Source of the DNA: an uncultured Bacilli bacterium
Lineage (GTDB): Bacteria; Bacillota_I; Bacilli_A; RF39; UBA660
Direction: 5' to 3'
DNA: 64,000 nt
Assembly (NCBI GenBank): GCA_934130175.1
Contig: CAKOXP010000005.1
Location: 23,522 to 87,521, forward strand
Shown here: one piece after another, positions 23,199 through 31,814 of the stretch
Numbering within the stretch: the first letter of the stretch is position 1
Layout: each line of letters begins with the position of its first letter
Translations under genes and position numbers: made by a program
Notes under the pieces: model-generated
Seen by the model: the letters and a program-made list of their open reading frames with translations, nothing else
What the model was told of the DNA's origin: nothing
The model's database searches: none

Positions 23199-23876
23199 AT
23201 GTATGAGGATTTAGTTAAACAATTTAATGATAAATATACAGAAGAAGAAAAAAATTTATTATTTTTGTATAAATCTAAAATTGGTGTTGCGATAGATTGT
23301 CTTAATGAAGAAGAAGACAAAGTGTATGAAATTTATGAATATTACAAGAAAGCCTTAAAGGAATCTAAAAATGCGGTTATGAGCTTTACAGTATTTAGAG
23401 ATATTTCACTTACAGATTTTTCATCTTTCAAAAGAAGTTTGCAAAATATTACCATGGAAATAGAGCCACTTCTTTCACGCTTAGAACTTAAATCTGATAT
23501 GACAGTTTATAGAATGGTTTCAATAAATAAAAAACCAAATAGTTTCTTTTTATCTAGACAAAGTATTGTTCCAACAAGCATTGATATTGATGAATTTCTT
23601 AATTCTTGCTTTGACGATGATGCTAACGAATATTATTTATATCAAATTAACTTAGCTAAGGGTAGTAGAGTTGCAGTATGTCCTTATACTTCAGATGCTA
23701 ATTCTAAGGATGAACAATTTGGTTCTACTTTAGAAAAAGAACTTATTTTAGATAAAGGTAGATATGACTTTAATTTTAATGATGAAAGGGAAATAGTGCT
23801 ATCAAATTCAACAAAGGTAAAAGTAATTTCACTTGATGCTCAAGAGATGGCTATCGTCAATGAAATGTCAAAGTAA
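23199..23876 (+). CDS. ADP-ribosyltransferase-like protein (ExE class)
   Basis: A 225-residue protein whose second half resembles Arg-type ADP-ribosyltransferase toxins: Arg in TVYRMVS (about residue 106), a Ser-rich strand FFLSRQSIVPTS in the STS position, YLYQINLAKGSRVAV, and an ExE-like STLEKELILDKGRYDF with Glu about 179 and 181. The N-terminal 90 residues are helical. There is no signal peptide or secretion leader. ATG 23199 follows TAGGTGG; the GTG at 23190 abuts the recO stop. It would transfer ADP-ribose from NAD to a protein or nucleic acid. Assignment is by motif pattern only. Confidence 0.6.
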   Translation: MYEDLVKQFNDKYTEEEKNLLFLYKSKIGVAIDCLNEEEDKVYEIYEYYKKALKESKNAVMSFTVFRDISLTDFSSFKRSLQNITMEIEPLLSRLELKSDMTVYRMVSINKKPNSFFLSRQSIVPTSIDIDEFLNSCFDDDANEYYLYQINLAKGSRVAVCPYTSDANSKDEQFGSTLEKELILDKGRYDFNFNDEREIVLSNSTKVKVISLDAQEMAIVNEMSK

Positions 23877-23895
23877 TTTATCATAATGAAATTAA

Positions 23896-23926
23896 AAGAG
23901 TGATTTTAAGAATAAATCACTTTTTT
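23896..23926 (+). terminator. Terminator after the ADP-ribosyltransferase-like gene
   Basis: AGTGATTT pairs with AAATCACT over a 7-nt loop with flanking A/T tracts and six T. Confidence 0.8.
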
Positions 23927-23960
23927 ATGTGTTCTAATAAATTGATTCAACTTGCTAAAA

Positions 23961-23989
23961 TTGACAAAATGCTAGTTTTATGGTACTAT
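23961..23989 (+). promoter_or_regulatory. Promoter of the large repeat protein gene
   Basis: Perfect TTGACA, 17 bp, TACTAT, 35 bp before the start. Confidence 0.7.
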
Positions 23990-24023
23990 ACGTGGCAATA
24001 TGTAGAGATGAGGGGGCTTATTT

Positions 24024-26276
24024 ATGGATGCAATGAATGTAGAAACAGCCAAATTTATATTAAATAATATAGATAAATCCAATAAAAGATTAAGTGATTT
24101 AAATAGTTTAATATCAGAATATCAATTTCAAATAGAAAATGTAGGAAAAACAAGTAGTTTAGGACAGGAATTTATGAGAAATTTGGCTACTTTAAAGGGT
24201 GAAAGAAACACTTTAACATATCAGTTAGAACAACTAAAACAACATATTAAGGATTTTGATATTGAAACTTTAAGGGAAAATAAACAGACAGAAGAAAAGA
24301 AAAAAATCAAAGAAGAAAAAAATTTAAAAAAGAAAGACAGTAGTTTAAAAGAAGAAGTAAAAGTTAATCAGAAATATGATTATTATAAAATTTCAAGTGT
24401 TGCAGCCTTTAAAGATAATAAAATAATTGATGCCATAATTTTAGATGATGAGAAACAACTAGCAAGTAAGATTTCTCAACTTTATTACGAATATGGAAAT
24501 GATATAAGTATCAAGTTAAATAGAGATGGATATATTAAGGGAAAAGAACAACCAGTATCAGAAAATATAGGTTGGATTAACTTAGATGAATATAAATTCC
24601 CAACTAACAATTCTAGTACAGTTGAAAAACAAGCTAAAAAAGTAGTAGAAACAAAAAAAGAAGAAGAAAAATCAAAAGATGATTATGTTGAAGAATATAA
24701 ATTTGATGAAATAGCAGACTCTTATCAAGAAGGAAGTATATATAATTTTAAGGTGGTTTATAAAAAAGGAAAGTATAGAATAGATTTCGATATTGTAGAA
24801 GAAGGAGATATTTATCATCAAACATACGAAAATAAAATATCAATTAAATATTTATATTCTAAATATATAAAAAGAGAACTAGCTAAAAAATATAATATAG
24901 CTGTTGAAAGTAAGATTTATAAAAACTTAGATGTTAATTTAGTATCAGCATTAAATGAAATAGATAAAGAGTATGGGACTGATTATGTAACAGATTATGT
25001 TAATGGTCAATTAAATGTAAAATTAAGATATGATTTAAGAGATATATTTTCAAATAGAGATTTAAAATTAAAAGATAAATTAATTCAAAGAAAAGTGGCA
25101 TTAGGTCAAAAAAAGATAACATCTGCTACAATTGAAGGTGCTAACTATCCAGGAGTATTGGTAGGAGCTTTATCTGCATTAGTATTATTAACTACATTAG
25201 GAATATCAAGTATCTTGCCTTCTTTCGGAAAGAAAAATAGCAGTAAACAATTAGCAAGTACTAAAACAAACATAGTAAGAGAAATAACAACAGAATTAGT
25301 TGATGACATTACTACAGAGAAGGTAACTGAACAAACTACTACAGAAGAAAAAATCAAAAAAGAAAACAGAGGCTTAGGCTTAGATGACAGTTTGCTATTG
25401 GTTCATAAAGATAGTGAAAACAACATTAAATACACATTTAAATTAAGTGAAGATTTAAATAATAAGGGTAATAAGTTATTAGCAAGTGATTATAGTGAAT
25501 GTGACAGGTTTAAAATTTCTGCTATTGCAGTATGTAAAAATCAAGAAAAGATAGCAGAGATAAATATTACAAATAATAGTGATAACTTACAGACTAACGA
25601 TTTATATGATAAATATGGAAAAGATGTAGACATTGAATTTAACTTTGATGCTTATAAAGAAGGAGAAGATACTCCTGCATATAAGAATATAGGATGGTTA
25701 AGCCTTAATGATTTTAAAACTAAAAATTATGTTGAAAATATAGAAGAAGCCAAGAAAGAAATAGAAAAAGAAAATAAGGCAAACATCATAGTTGAAGAAT
25801 TGGCAAATGATAATACTAACGAAAATAATAAAGATAGTAATGAAGAAATAGACTATTGTAATTTTGGTTTAAATGGAAAAATAGCTTTATTTTATAAAGA
25901 TACAGATGGAAATTTGACATTTTCTCAAAAATTGACTGGAGATGCTTGGGGAAATGGTAACGAAATAGAAGCTGGTAAGATAGGTTGTGATTATTTTAAA
26001 ATATCTTATATAGCAGTATACGATGGAAATACAGTTTTAGATGTTAAGAATGTAAAAGATGGAGAAAATGTAGATGAGATTACAAGTAACATGTATCAAG
26101 AATATGGTAAAGATATTAGTGTTTCGTATAATTTTAATGGTTATATGAATGATGATGCTGATCTTGTATATAAAAATGTTGGTTGGATTAATATTAACAA
26201 AATAGTTGATGTTAAGGAAAAAATTCAAGATATAAAAGAAAGTAGTTCTACTACAAAATCTTACATCAAGAAATAG
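24024..26276 (+). CDS. Large single-TM protein with three copies of an unknown ~75-residue repeat
   Basis: A 750-residue protein. Residues 1-115 are coiled coil (two heptad stretches and a KKK/EEE linker). Repeat A is at about 117-192, B at 492-567, C at 654-728; each starts CDYFKISYIAV-like, has YxxYGxDIxxxxNxxGY and ends NxGWIxLxxx. One hydrophobic helix lies at about 375-400 (VLVGALSALVLLTTLGISSIL), followed by a Thr-rich TTELVDDITTEKVTEQTTTEE linker (quoted for its landmark TTEKVTEQTTTEE). Thus A lies on one side of the membrane and B, C on the other, or the hydrophobic part is not a true anchor. GAGGGGG precedes ATG 24024. Family not recognised. Confidence 0.75.
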   Translation: MDAMNVETAKFILNNIDKSNKRLSDLNSLISEYQFQIENVGKTSSLGQEFMRNLATLKGERNTLTYQLEQLKQHIKDFDIETLRENKQTEEKKKIKEEKNLKKKDSSLKEEVKVNQKYDYYKISSVAAFKDNKIIDAIILDDEKQLASKISQLYYEYGNDISIKLNRDGYIKGKEQPVSENIGWINLDEYKFPTNNSSTVEKQAKKVVETKKEEEKSKDDYVEEYKFDEIADSYQEGSIYNFKVVYKKGKYRIDFDIVEEGDIYHQTYENKISIKYLYSKYIKRELAKKYNIAVESKIYKNLDVNLVSALNEIDKEYGTDYVTDYVNGQLNVKLRYDLRDIFSNRDLKLKDKLIQRKVALGQKKITSATIEGANYPGVLVGALSALVLLTTLGISSILPSFGKKNSSKQLASTKTNIVREITTELVDDITTEKVTEQTTTEEKIKKENRGLGLDDSLLLVHKDSENNIKYTFKLSEDLNNKGNKLLASDYSECDRFKISAIAVCKNQEKIAEINITNNSDNLQTNDLYDKYGKDVDIEFNFDAYKEGEDTPAYKNIGWLSLNDFKTKNYVENIEEAKKEIEKENKANIIVEELANDNTNENNKDSNEEIDYCNFGLNGKIALFYKDTDGNLTFSQKLTGDAWGNGNEIEAGKIGCDYFKISYIAVYDGNTVLDVKNVKDGENVDEITSNMYQEYGKDISVSYNFNGYMNDDADLVYKNVGWININKIVDVKEKIQDIKESSSTTKSYIKK

Positions 26277-26287
26277 GTGATAGAAAG

Positions 26288-26572
26288 ATGGAACTGACAG
26301 ATATAGGAGATGTAATTGTATTAAATAATATAGTACGAAGTGACATTGAAACAATAGAAAGTATTAATAAAGGTATAAATTCTGTTAGTGGTACTGTAAT
26401 TAATTCTGAGCAAATGGCAATTATAGAAAAACTTTTAATTGAAAAACAAAAACTAATAAAGGAAGTCAAAGATTTAAGAAGTTTAGCTAATAGAAAAATG
26501 TTTAATTCTTCTAAGAGTTATACCTATGATACTGAATTTAATTTAGTAAATGCTACAAAAGTGAAAAAATAA
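26288..26572 (+). CDS. Small hypothetical protein after the repeat protein
   Basis: A 94-residue polar, mostly helical protein (EQMAIIEKLLIEKQKLIKEVKDLRSLA forms a coiled-coil-like segment at about 41-67; landmarks EKLLIEKQKLI and VKDLRSLANRK). AGGTGAT precedes ATG 26288, 11 bp after the previous stop, so it is in the same operon as the large repeat protein. No membrane segment or signal. It may be a partner of the repeat protein's coiled coil, which is inference. Not recognised. Confidence 0.65.
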   Translation: MELTDIGDVIVLNNIVRSDIETIESINKGINSVSGTVINSEQMAIIEKLLIEKQKLIKEVKDLRSLANRKMFNSSKSYTYDTEFNLVNATKVKK

Positions 26573-26583
26573 TATAATTATTG

Positions 26584-26612
26584 AAAAATAGGATTTTTAT
26601 TCTATTTTTTTT
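26584..26612 (+). terminator. Terminator of the repeat-protein operon
   Basis: AAAATAGGA pairs with TTCTATTTT over a 6-nt loop, then T-rich. Confidence 0.75.
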
Positions 26613-26685
26613 GTTTTTTTTAAGGAAAAAAATAATTTATCTACAAATATATAAGTATAAGAATTTATATAGAAAGGAGTAGTAG

Positions 26686-27570
26686 ATGAATTATTATAAA
26701 GAAATAAAGGAAGAATTAATAAATAATGAAATAAATAAAAAAGTAAAAAATTATCTAGTAAATAGAAGTGATTTAAACACTTATTATAATGTAGGTAAGA
26801 TGTTAAGTGAAGCTGGTAGTCATTATGGAGAAGGGATAATTAAAGAATATTCAAAAAGACTTACTACTGATTTGGGTAAAGGGTATACTTTTACATCACT
26901 AACTAGGATGAGAAAATTTTACAATTTAGCCGAAAAACTTGCGACAGTGTCGCAACAATTATCATATGGACATTATATAGAATTATTACCGTATGATGAT
27001 CTTAATAAGATTAAATATTATATCAGAATAATTGAAAATCAAAATTTATCCATAAGGCAATTAAGAGAAAGAATAAAATCAAATGAATACGAAAGACTAG
27101 ATGAAGAAACAAAAAACAAATTAGTAAATAACGAGGTAGAAAATGTCACAGATTTTGTAAAAAGTCCAATATTAATTAAAAATAATACTAATTATGAAAT
27201 TGTATCAGAAAAAATATTACAAAAGTTAATTTTAGAAGATATGTCATCATTTCTAAAAGAACTAGGTTTAGGATTTAGTTATATAGATAATGAATATAAA
27301 ATAAAGTTAGGAAATAGATATAATTACATAGATTTATTATTATTTAATATTGAATATAATTGCTATGTAGTAGTAGAGTTAAAGACTGTAGAATTAAGAA
27401 AAGATCATATTGGGCAAATAGAAATATATATGAATTATATAGATACTAATCTAAAAAAGATTAATCAGAACAAAACTATAGGAATAATAATTTGCAAAAA
27501 AGATAATAAATATATAATTGAATATTGTAGTGATAAAAGAATTATTTCAAGAACTTATGAACTTATATAG
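26686..27570 (+). CDS. DUF1016/YhcG-type PDDEXK nuclease, tandem copy 1 (intact)
   Basis: A 294-residue protein of the YhcG family: an N-terminal DUF1016 helical domain (about 1-150; NYLVNRSDLNTYYNVGKML, YGEGIIKEYSKRL, LSYGHYIELL) and a C-terminal PD-(D/E)XK nuclease-like domain (about 160-290) with Asp in YIDLLLFN and YVVVELK as the acidic-x-Lys site. The family is often found with restriction or mobile genes; its target is unknown. AAAGGAG precedes ATG. It heads four tandem copies spaced 13-14 bp. A perfect palindrome sits at codons 85-90. First 60 and last 180 residues nearly match copy 3; the middle differs. Confidence 0.88.
   Translation: MNYYKEIKEELINNEINKKVKNYLVNRSDLNTYYNVGKMLSEAGSHYGEGIIKEYSKRLTTDLGKGYTFTSLTRMRKFYNLAEKLATVSQQLSYGHYIELLPYDDLNKIKYYIRIIENQNLSIRQLRERIKSNEYERLDEETKNKLVNNEVENVTDFVKSPILIKNNTNYEIVSEKILQKLILEDMSSFLKELGLGFSYIDNEYKIKLGNRYNYIDLLLFNIEYNCYVVVELKTVELRKDHIGQIEIYMNYIDTNLKKINQNKTIGIIICKKDNKYIIEYCSDKRIISRTYELI
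26939..26955 (+). repeat. In-gene palindrome, DUF1016 copy 1
   Basis: TTGCGACA-G-TGTCGCAA, 8-bp perfect arms, codons 85-90. The first of four different palindromes at the same codons. Confidence 0.9.
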
Positions 27571-27583
27571 AAAGGAGTAGTAG

Positions 27584-28468
27584 ATGAATTATTATAAAGA
27601 GATAAAAGAAGAATTAATAAATAATGAAATAAATAAAAAAGTAAAAAATTATCTAGTAAATAGAAGTGATTTAAACACTTATTATAACGTAGGTAAGATG
27701 TTAAGTGAGGCAGGTAAACATTATGGAGAGGGGATAATAAGAGAGTATTCAAAAAGACTTACTGATGATTTAAAGGTAAAATATGATGTATCATCATTAA
27801 ATAAGATGAAAAAATTTTATATATTAATCGAAAAAATGGCGACAGTGTCGCCAAAATTAACTTATAGCCATTATATAGAATTATTACCATATGACGATCT
27901 TAATAAGATAAAATATTATATTAGGATAGTTGAAAATCAAAACTTATCTATAAGACAATTAAGAGAAAAAATAAAATCAAATGAATATGAAAGACTAGAT
28001 GAAGAAACAAAAAACAAATTAGTAAATAACCAGGTAGAAAATATCACAGATTTTGTAAAAAGTCCAATATTAATTAAAAATAATACTAATTATGAAAATA
28101 TATCAGAAAAAATATTATAGAAATTAATTTTAAGTGATATATCATCATTTTTAAAGGAACTTGGTCCAGGATTTAGTTATGTAGATAATGAATATAAAAT
28201 AAGGTTAGGAGATAAATATAACTATATAGATTTACTACTATATAATATTAAATATAAATGTTATATAGTAGTAGAACTAAAAATAACAGAATAAAAAAAA
28301 GAACATATAGGACAATTACAAGTATATATGAATTATATAGATAAAAATATAAAGAGTATTGAAGAAAGTAAAACTATAGGAATAATAATTTGTAAGAAAG
28401 ATAATAAATATATAATTGAATATTGTAGTGATAAAAGAATTATTTCAAGGACTTATGAACTTATATAG
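27584..28468 (+). pseudogene. DUF1016/YhcG-type nuclease, tandem copy 2, two nonsense codons
   Basis: The frame aligns with copy 1 throughout its 295 codons but has TAG at 28118-28120 (copy 1 has CAA) and TAA at 28292-28294 region in the ELRK position (copy 1 has TTA). The first 178 residues remain open (DUF1016 domain complete, nuclease domain lost), so a short N-terminal product could still be made from ATG 27584 with its AAAGGAG site. After the first stop the sequence has drifted more than elsewhere, as expected of relaxed selection. The palindrome at codons 85-90 is intact but different from copy 1. Confidence 0.85.
27837..27853 (+). repeat. In-gene palindrome, DUF1016 copy 2
   Basis: TGGCGACA-G-TGTCGCCA, 8-bp perfect arms; the changes from copy 1 on the left arm are matched on the right. 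Confidence 0.9.
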
Positions 28469-28481
28469 AAAAGAGTAGTAG

Positions 28482-29363
28482 ATGAATTATTATAAAGAGA
28501 TAAAAGAAGAATTACTAAACAATGAAGTAAATAAAAAAATAAAAAATTATCTAGTAAATAGAAGTGATTTAAACACTTATTATAATGTAGGTAAGATGTT
28601 AAGTGGAGCAGGTAAACATTATGGAGAAGGAATAATAAAGGAGTATTCAAAAAGGCTTACTATTGATTTGGGTAGTGGATACAGTCAAAGAAATTTAAGA
28701 AATATGAGACAGTTTTATATAGTGTCTGAAAAGTGGCAGACACTGTCTGCCAAATTAAGTTGGAGTCATTATTGTGAAATAATTTGGTTTTGTGAAAACA
28801 AATTTAAATATTATGCTAAAGTTTGTTTAGAACGAAATTTATCTGTAAGACAGTTGAGAGAGAAAATAAAATCAAATGAATATGAAAGACTGGATGAAGA
28901 AACGAAAAATAAATTAGTAAATAATGAGATAGAAAATGTCACAGATTTTGTAAAAAATCCAATATTAATTAAAAATAATACTAATTATGAAAATGTATCA
29001 GAAAAAATATTACAAAAATTAATTTTAGAAGATATTGAAGATTTTATGAAAGAATTAGGTAATTCGTTTTCTTTTATAGGTAGTGAATATAAAATAAAAT
29101 TAGGAAATAGGTATAATTATATAGATTTATTGTTATTTAATATTGAATATAACTGCTATGTAGTAGTAGAGTTAAAGACTATAGAATTAAGAAAAGAACA
29201 TATTGGTCAAATAGAAATATATATGAATTATATAGATACTAATCTAAAGAAAATTGACCAAACAAAAACTATAGGAATAATAGTTTGTAAAAAAGATAAT
29301 AAATATGTAATTGAATATTGTAGCGATAAAAGAATTATTTCAAGAACTTATGAATTTATATAG
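28482..29363 (+). CDS. DUF1016/YhcG-type PDDEXK nuclease, tandem copy 3 (intact)
   Basis: A 293-residue protein with the same two domains as copy 1. Its middle (about 62-110) is different: GYSQRNLRNMRQFYIVSEKWQTLSAKLSWSHYCEIIWF (landmarks RNLRNMRQFY, WQTLSAKLSWSHY), the form commonest in this family, while the ends match copy 1 closely. The nuclease site (YIDLLLFN, YVVVELK) is complete. The ribosome site is weaker (AAAAGAG) than in copy 1. The palindrome TGGCAGACACTGTCTGCCA lies at the same codons as in the other copies. Confidence 0.88.
   Translation: MNYYKEIKEELLNNEVNKKIKNYLVNRSDLNTYYNVGKMLSGAGKHYGEGIIKEYSKRLTIDLGSGYSQRNLRNMRQFYIVSEKWQTLSAKLSWSHYCEIIWFCENKFKYYAKVCLERNLSVRQLREKIKSNEYERLDEETKNKLVNNEIENVTDFVKNPILIKNNTNYENVSEKILQKLILEDIEDFMKELGNSFSFIGSEYKIKLGNRYNYIDLLLFNIEYNCYVVVELKTIELRKEHIGQIEIYMNYIDTNLKKIDQTKTIGIIVCKKDNKYVIEYCSDKRIISRTYEFI
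28734..28752 (+). repeat. In-gene palindrome, DUF1016 copy 3
   Basis: TGGCAGACA-C-TGTCTGCCA, 9-bp perfect arms. Confidence 0.9.
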
Positions 29364-29376
29364 AAGGGAGTAGTAA

Positions 29377-29706
29377 ATGAATTATTATAAAGAAATAAAA
29401 GAAGAATTAATAAATAATGAAATAAATAAAAAAGTAAAAAATTATCTAGTAAATAGAAGTGATTTAAATACTTATTACAATGTAGGTAAGATGTTAAGTG
29501 AAGCTGGTAAACATTACGGAGAAGGGATAATTAAAGAATATTCAAAAAGATTAACAAATGAATTAGGTAGTGGTTATACAATATCGAATTTAAAACGATT
29601 TAGGCAATTTTACAATATTATTGAAAAAGGTGCGACAATGTCGCACCAATTGAGTTGGAGTCATTACTCAGAATTAATACCATTAGTTAATGTAGAAAAA
29701 AATTAA
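29377..29706 (+). pseudogene. DUF1016/YhcG-type nuclease, tandem copy 4, 3' truncated
   Basis: Only 109 residues: the N-terminal part of DUF1016 as far as LSWSHYSELIPL, then NVEKN and a stop, with no nuclease domain in any frame before the capsule locus. It could be a remnant of deletion or a free DUF1016 fragment. The first 60 residues and AAGGGAG site are intact, and it retains its own palindrome (9-bp arms). Broken by a deletion rather than by point change. Confidence 0.8.
29629..29647 (+). repeat. In-gene palindrome, DUF1016 copy 4
   Basis: GGTGCGACA-A-TGTCGCACC, 9-bp perfect arms. Confidence 0.9.
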
Positions 29707-29766
29707 TTATTATATTGTGATTATTAATAGATTTAAATTTATTCCTAAAATTGAAGATTTATAAGT

Positions 29767-29790
29767 TAGCAAGAAAGTTCTTGCTTTTTT
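29767..29790 (+). terminator. Terminator between the nuclease array and the capsule locus
   Basis: AGCAAGA pairs with TCTTGCT over a short loop, then six T. Confidence 0.75.
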
Positions 29791-29862
29791 AATGCTTTTA
29801 TGATAAAATATAGAACATATATAGACGAAGGGGTTCGTTATAGAATGCAGGGGGTAGTTTTT

Positions 29863-30537
29863 ATGAATGGAGTAACTCAAGATGTTACTGTAAAATCTTT
29901 TGATGATGTAAGAGTAAATTATGGATATTTATTCATTAAAAGATTATTTGATATTATAGTAGCAATGATAGGAATTATATTTTTGATACCAATTATGCTG
30001 ATTGTAAAAATAATGAATGTAATTAATAAAGATTTTGATCCAATATTCTTTACACAAGAGCGTATTGGTAAAGATGGTAAATTATTTAAATTTTATAAAT
30101 TTAGAAGTATGGTACCTAATGCAGATGAAATATTAACTCAAACTTTAAAGATAGATAAAATAGCTGAAGAGGAATATAAAATTAATAAAAAACTAAAAAA
30201 CGATCCAAGAATTACTAAAGCTGGTAAATTTTTAAGAAAAACTTCTTTAGATGAATTACCTCAGTTTATAAATGTTTTAAAAGGTGATATGTCATTGATT
30301 GGTAATAGACCATATCTACCTAGAGAAAAAGAAGATATGATGAATTTTTACGATGAAATAGTTAAAACTAAACCAGGACTTACAGGATATTGGCAAGTAA
30401 GTGGTAGAAGTGATATAACTTTTAAAAAGAGATTAGAATTAGAAAGTTTCTATTCTAATAATTATTCATTAAAAATGGATATAAAGATATTTTTTAAAAC
30501 ATTTGGCGTAGTCTTATTTAAGAAGGGAGCTAAATAA
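29863..30537 (+). CDS. Initiating sugar-phosphate transferase of capsule synthesis
   Basis: A 224-residue enzyme of the bacterial sugar transferase family (PF02397) that moves a sugar phosphate from a nucleotide sugar to undecaprenyl phosphate, the first step of the repeat unit. One re-entrant membrane helix (about 27-50), then FFTQERIGKDGKLFKFYKFRSM, KTSLDELPQFINVLKGDMSLIGNRP and PGLTGYWQVSGRSDI (landmarks ERIGKDGK, DELPQFINVLKGD, RPYLPRE, GYWQVSGR). It is the short PglC-like form without extra helices. ATG 29863 (AGGGGGTAG site) is preferred; ATG 29845 is also possible, and 29800 lies in a likely -10 region. Confidence 0.92.
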   Translation: MNGVTQDVTVKSFDDVRVNYGYLFIKRLFDIIVAMIGIIFLIPIMLIVKIMNVINKDFDPIFFTQERIGKDGKLFKFYKFRSMVPNADEILTQTLKIDKIAEEEYKINKKLKNDPRITKAGKFLRKTSLDELPQFINVLKGDMSLIGNRPYLPREKEDMMNFYDEIVKTKPGLTGYWQVSGRSDITFKKRLELESFYSNNYSLKMDIKIFFKTFGVVLFKKGAK

Positions 30538-30586
30538 AAATAAAGATTAAAAGGGTAAAGTAAACAAAAAATAAAGAAAACAGAAT

Positions 30587-30624
30587 AAGGCTATACACCC
30601 GAACTATGTATAGTCTTTTCTTTG
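30587..30624 (+). terminator. Terminator or attenuator within the capsule locus
   Basis: AAGGCTATAC pairs with GTATAGTCTT (10 bp), followed by TTCTTT. It lies between the initiating transferase and the remaining capsule genes and could lower or control their expression. Confidence 0.6.
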
Positions 30625-30644
30625 AATAATAGGGGTGAAAGTAT

Positions 30645-31814
30645 ATGAAAAAAACAGTTCAAAATATTTTTATAATTGGATCAAAAGGAATGGGAAACTA
30701 TGGAGGTTATGAGACTTTTGTTGATAAATTGACTGAGTATCATCAAAATGATAAAAATATAAAATACCATGTTGCTTGGAAAGCTAAAGATTTTAATGAA
30801 TTTGAAAGAAATGGTGCTAGATGTTTTAATGTAAAAGTTCCAAATATAGGACCAGCTCAAGCAATTTATTATGATATAAAAGCCCTAAGTATGTGCTGTA
30901 AATATATAAGAAAAAATGATATAAAACATCCAATTGTATATATATTGGCATGCCGTATAGGACCTTTTATGAAACATTATGTTAAAAAAATTCATAAGTT
31001 AGGAGGACAAGTTTTTGTAAACCCTGATGGACATGAGTGGATGAGAGCAAAATGGAGTGCTCCAGTTAGAAAATATTGGAAAATATCTGAACAATTAATG
31101 GTAAAGTATGCAGATTTATTAATTTGTGATTCAATTAATATTGAAAATTATATCAAAGACACATATAAAAAATATAATCCAAATACAACTTTTATAGCAT
31201 ATGGTGCTGAAACAAGAAAAAGTAATTTGAATGATAATGATGAAAAACTACTATCTTGGTATAAAGAAAAGGGATTGAAAGCAAAAGAGTATTATTTAGT
31301 AGTTGGTAGATTTGTTCCCGAAAATAACTATGAAACTATGATTAAAGAGTTTATGAAGTCCAAAACAAAAAAGAATTTTGCAATAATAACTAATGTTAAT
31401 GATAAATTTTTAAGTGAATTAGAAACAAAATTACATTATAGTTCTGATTTTAGAATTAAATTTGTTGGTACTGTATATGATAAAGAATTGATAATGAAAA
31501 TTAGAGAAAATGCGTATGGTTACTTTCATGGTCATGAAGTTGGTGGAACAAATCCTTCATTATTGGAATCACTTGGAAGCACTGATTTAAATTTGTTATT
31601 AGATGTTGGATTTAATAGAGAGGTTGCAGAAAATTCAGCCATTTATTGGAATAAAGAAGATAATAATTTAGCAAATTTAATTGATAGAGCAGATAAAATG
31701 AACGAAAAAGAAATAGTCAATTTAGGAAAAAAAGCAAAAAGGCGAATTAGTGATGCTTATAGTTGGAAGTATATTTCTGATAAATATAAGGAGATATTTG
31801 TTCATGAAAAATAA
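30645..31814 (+). CDS. GT4 glycosyltransferase, Cps2T/DUF1972-type rhamnosyltransferase
   Basis: A 389-residue glycosyltransferase with the DUF1972 N-terminus (FIIGSKGMGNYGGYETFVDKLTEY; landmarks IGSKGMGNYGGYETF) of streptococcal Cps2T, which adds beta-1,4-rhamnose as the second sugar of many capsules. The GT-B fold C-terminal half has VVGRFVPENNYETMI and GHEVGGTNPSLLESLG. GGGGTG precedes ATG 30645. It overlaps the next gene by 11 bp. Rhamnose specificity is taken from the family; no rml genes are in this window. Confidence 0.85.
   Translation: MKKTVQNIFIIGSKGMGNYGGYETFVDKLTEYHQNDKNIKYHVAWKAKDFNEFERNGARCFNVKVPNIGPAQAIYYDIKALSMCCKYIRKNDIKHPIVYILACRIGPFMKHYVKKIHKLGGQVFVNPDGHEWMRAKWSAPVRKYWKISEQLMVKYADLLICDSINIENYIKDTYKKYNPNTTFIAYGAETRKSNLNDNDEKLLSWYKEKGLKAKEYYLVVGRFVPENNYETMIKEFMKSKTKKNFAIITNVNDKFLSELETKLHYSSDFRIKFVGTVYDKELIMKIRENAYGYFHGHEVGGTNPSLLESLGSTDLNLLLDVGFNREVAENSAIYWNKEDNNLANLIDRADKMNEKEIVNLGKKAKRRISDAYSWKYISDKYKEIFVHEK

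Noticed and set aside
27555..28650. Minus-strand ORFs over the start of the DUF1016 copies
   Set aside because: They recur at the same place in each copy simply because the sense genes are nearly identical; no ribosome sites.
26686..29706. CRISPR or type I restriction locus at the nuclease array
   Set aside because: No repeats-spacers, methylase or helicase genes; the four genes are all one family.
29849..29860. GGGGGTAGTTT before the capsule gene resembling the ops element of RfaH
   Set aside because: RfaH/ops is proteobacterial and the match serves as the ribosome site here.
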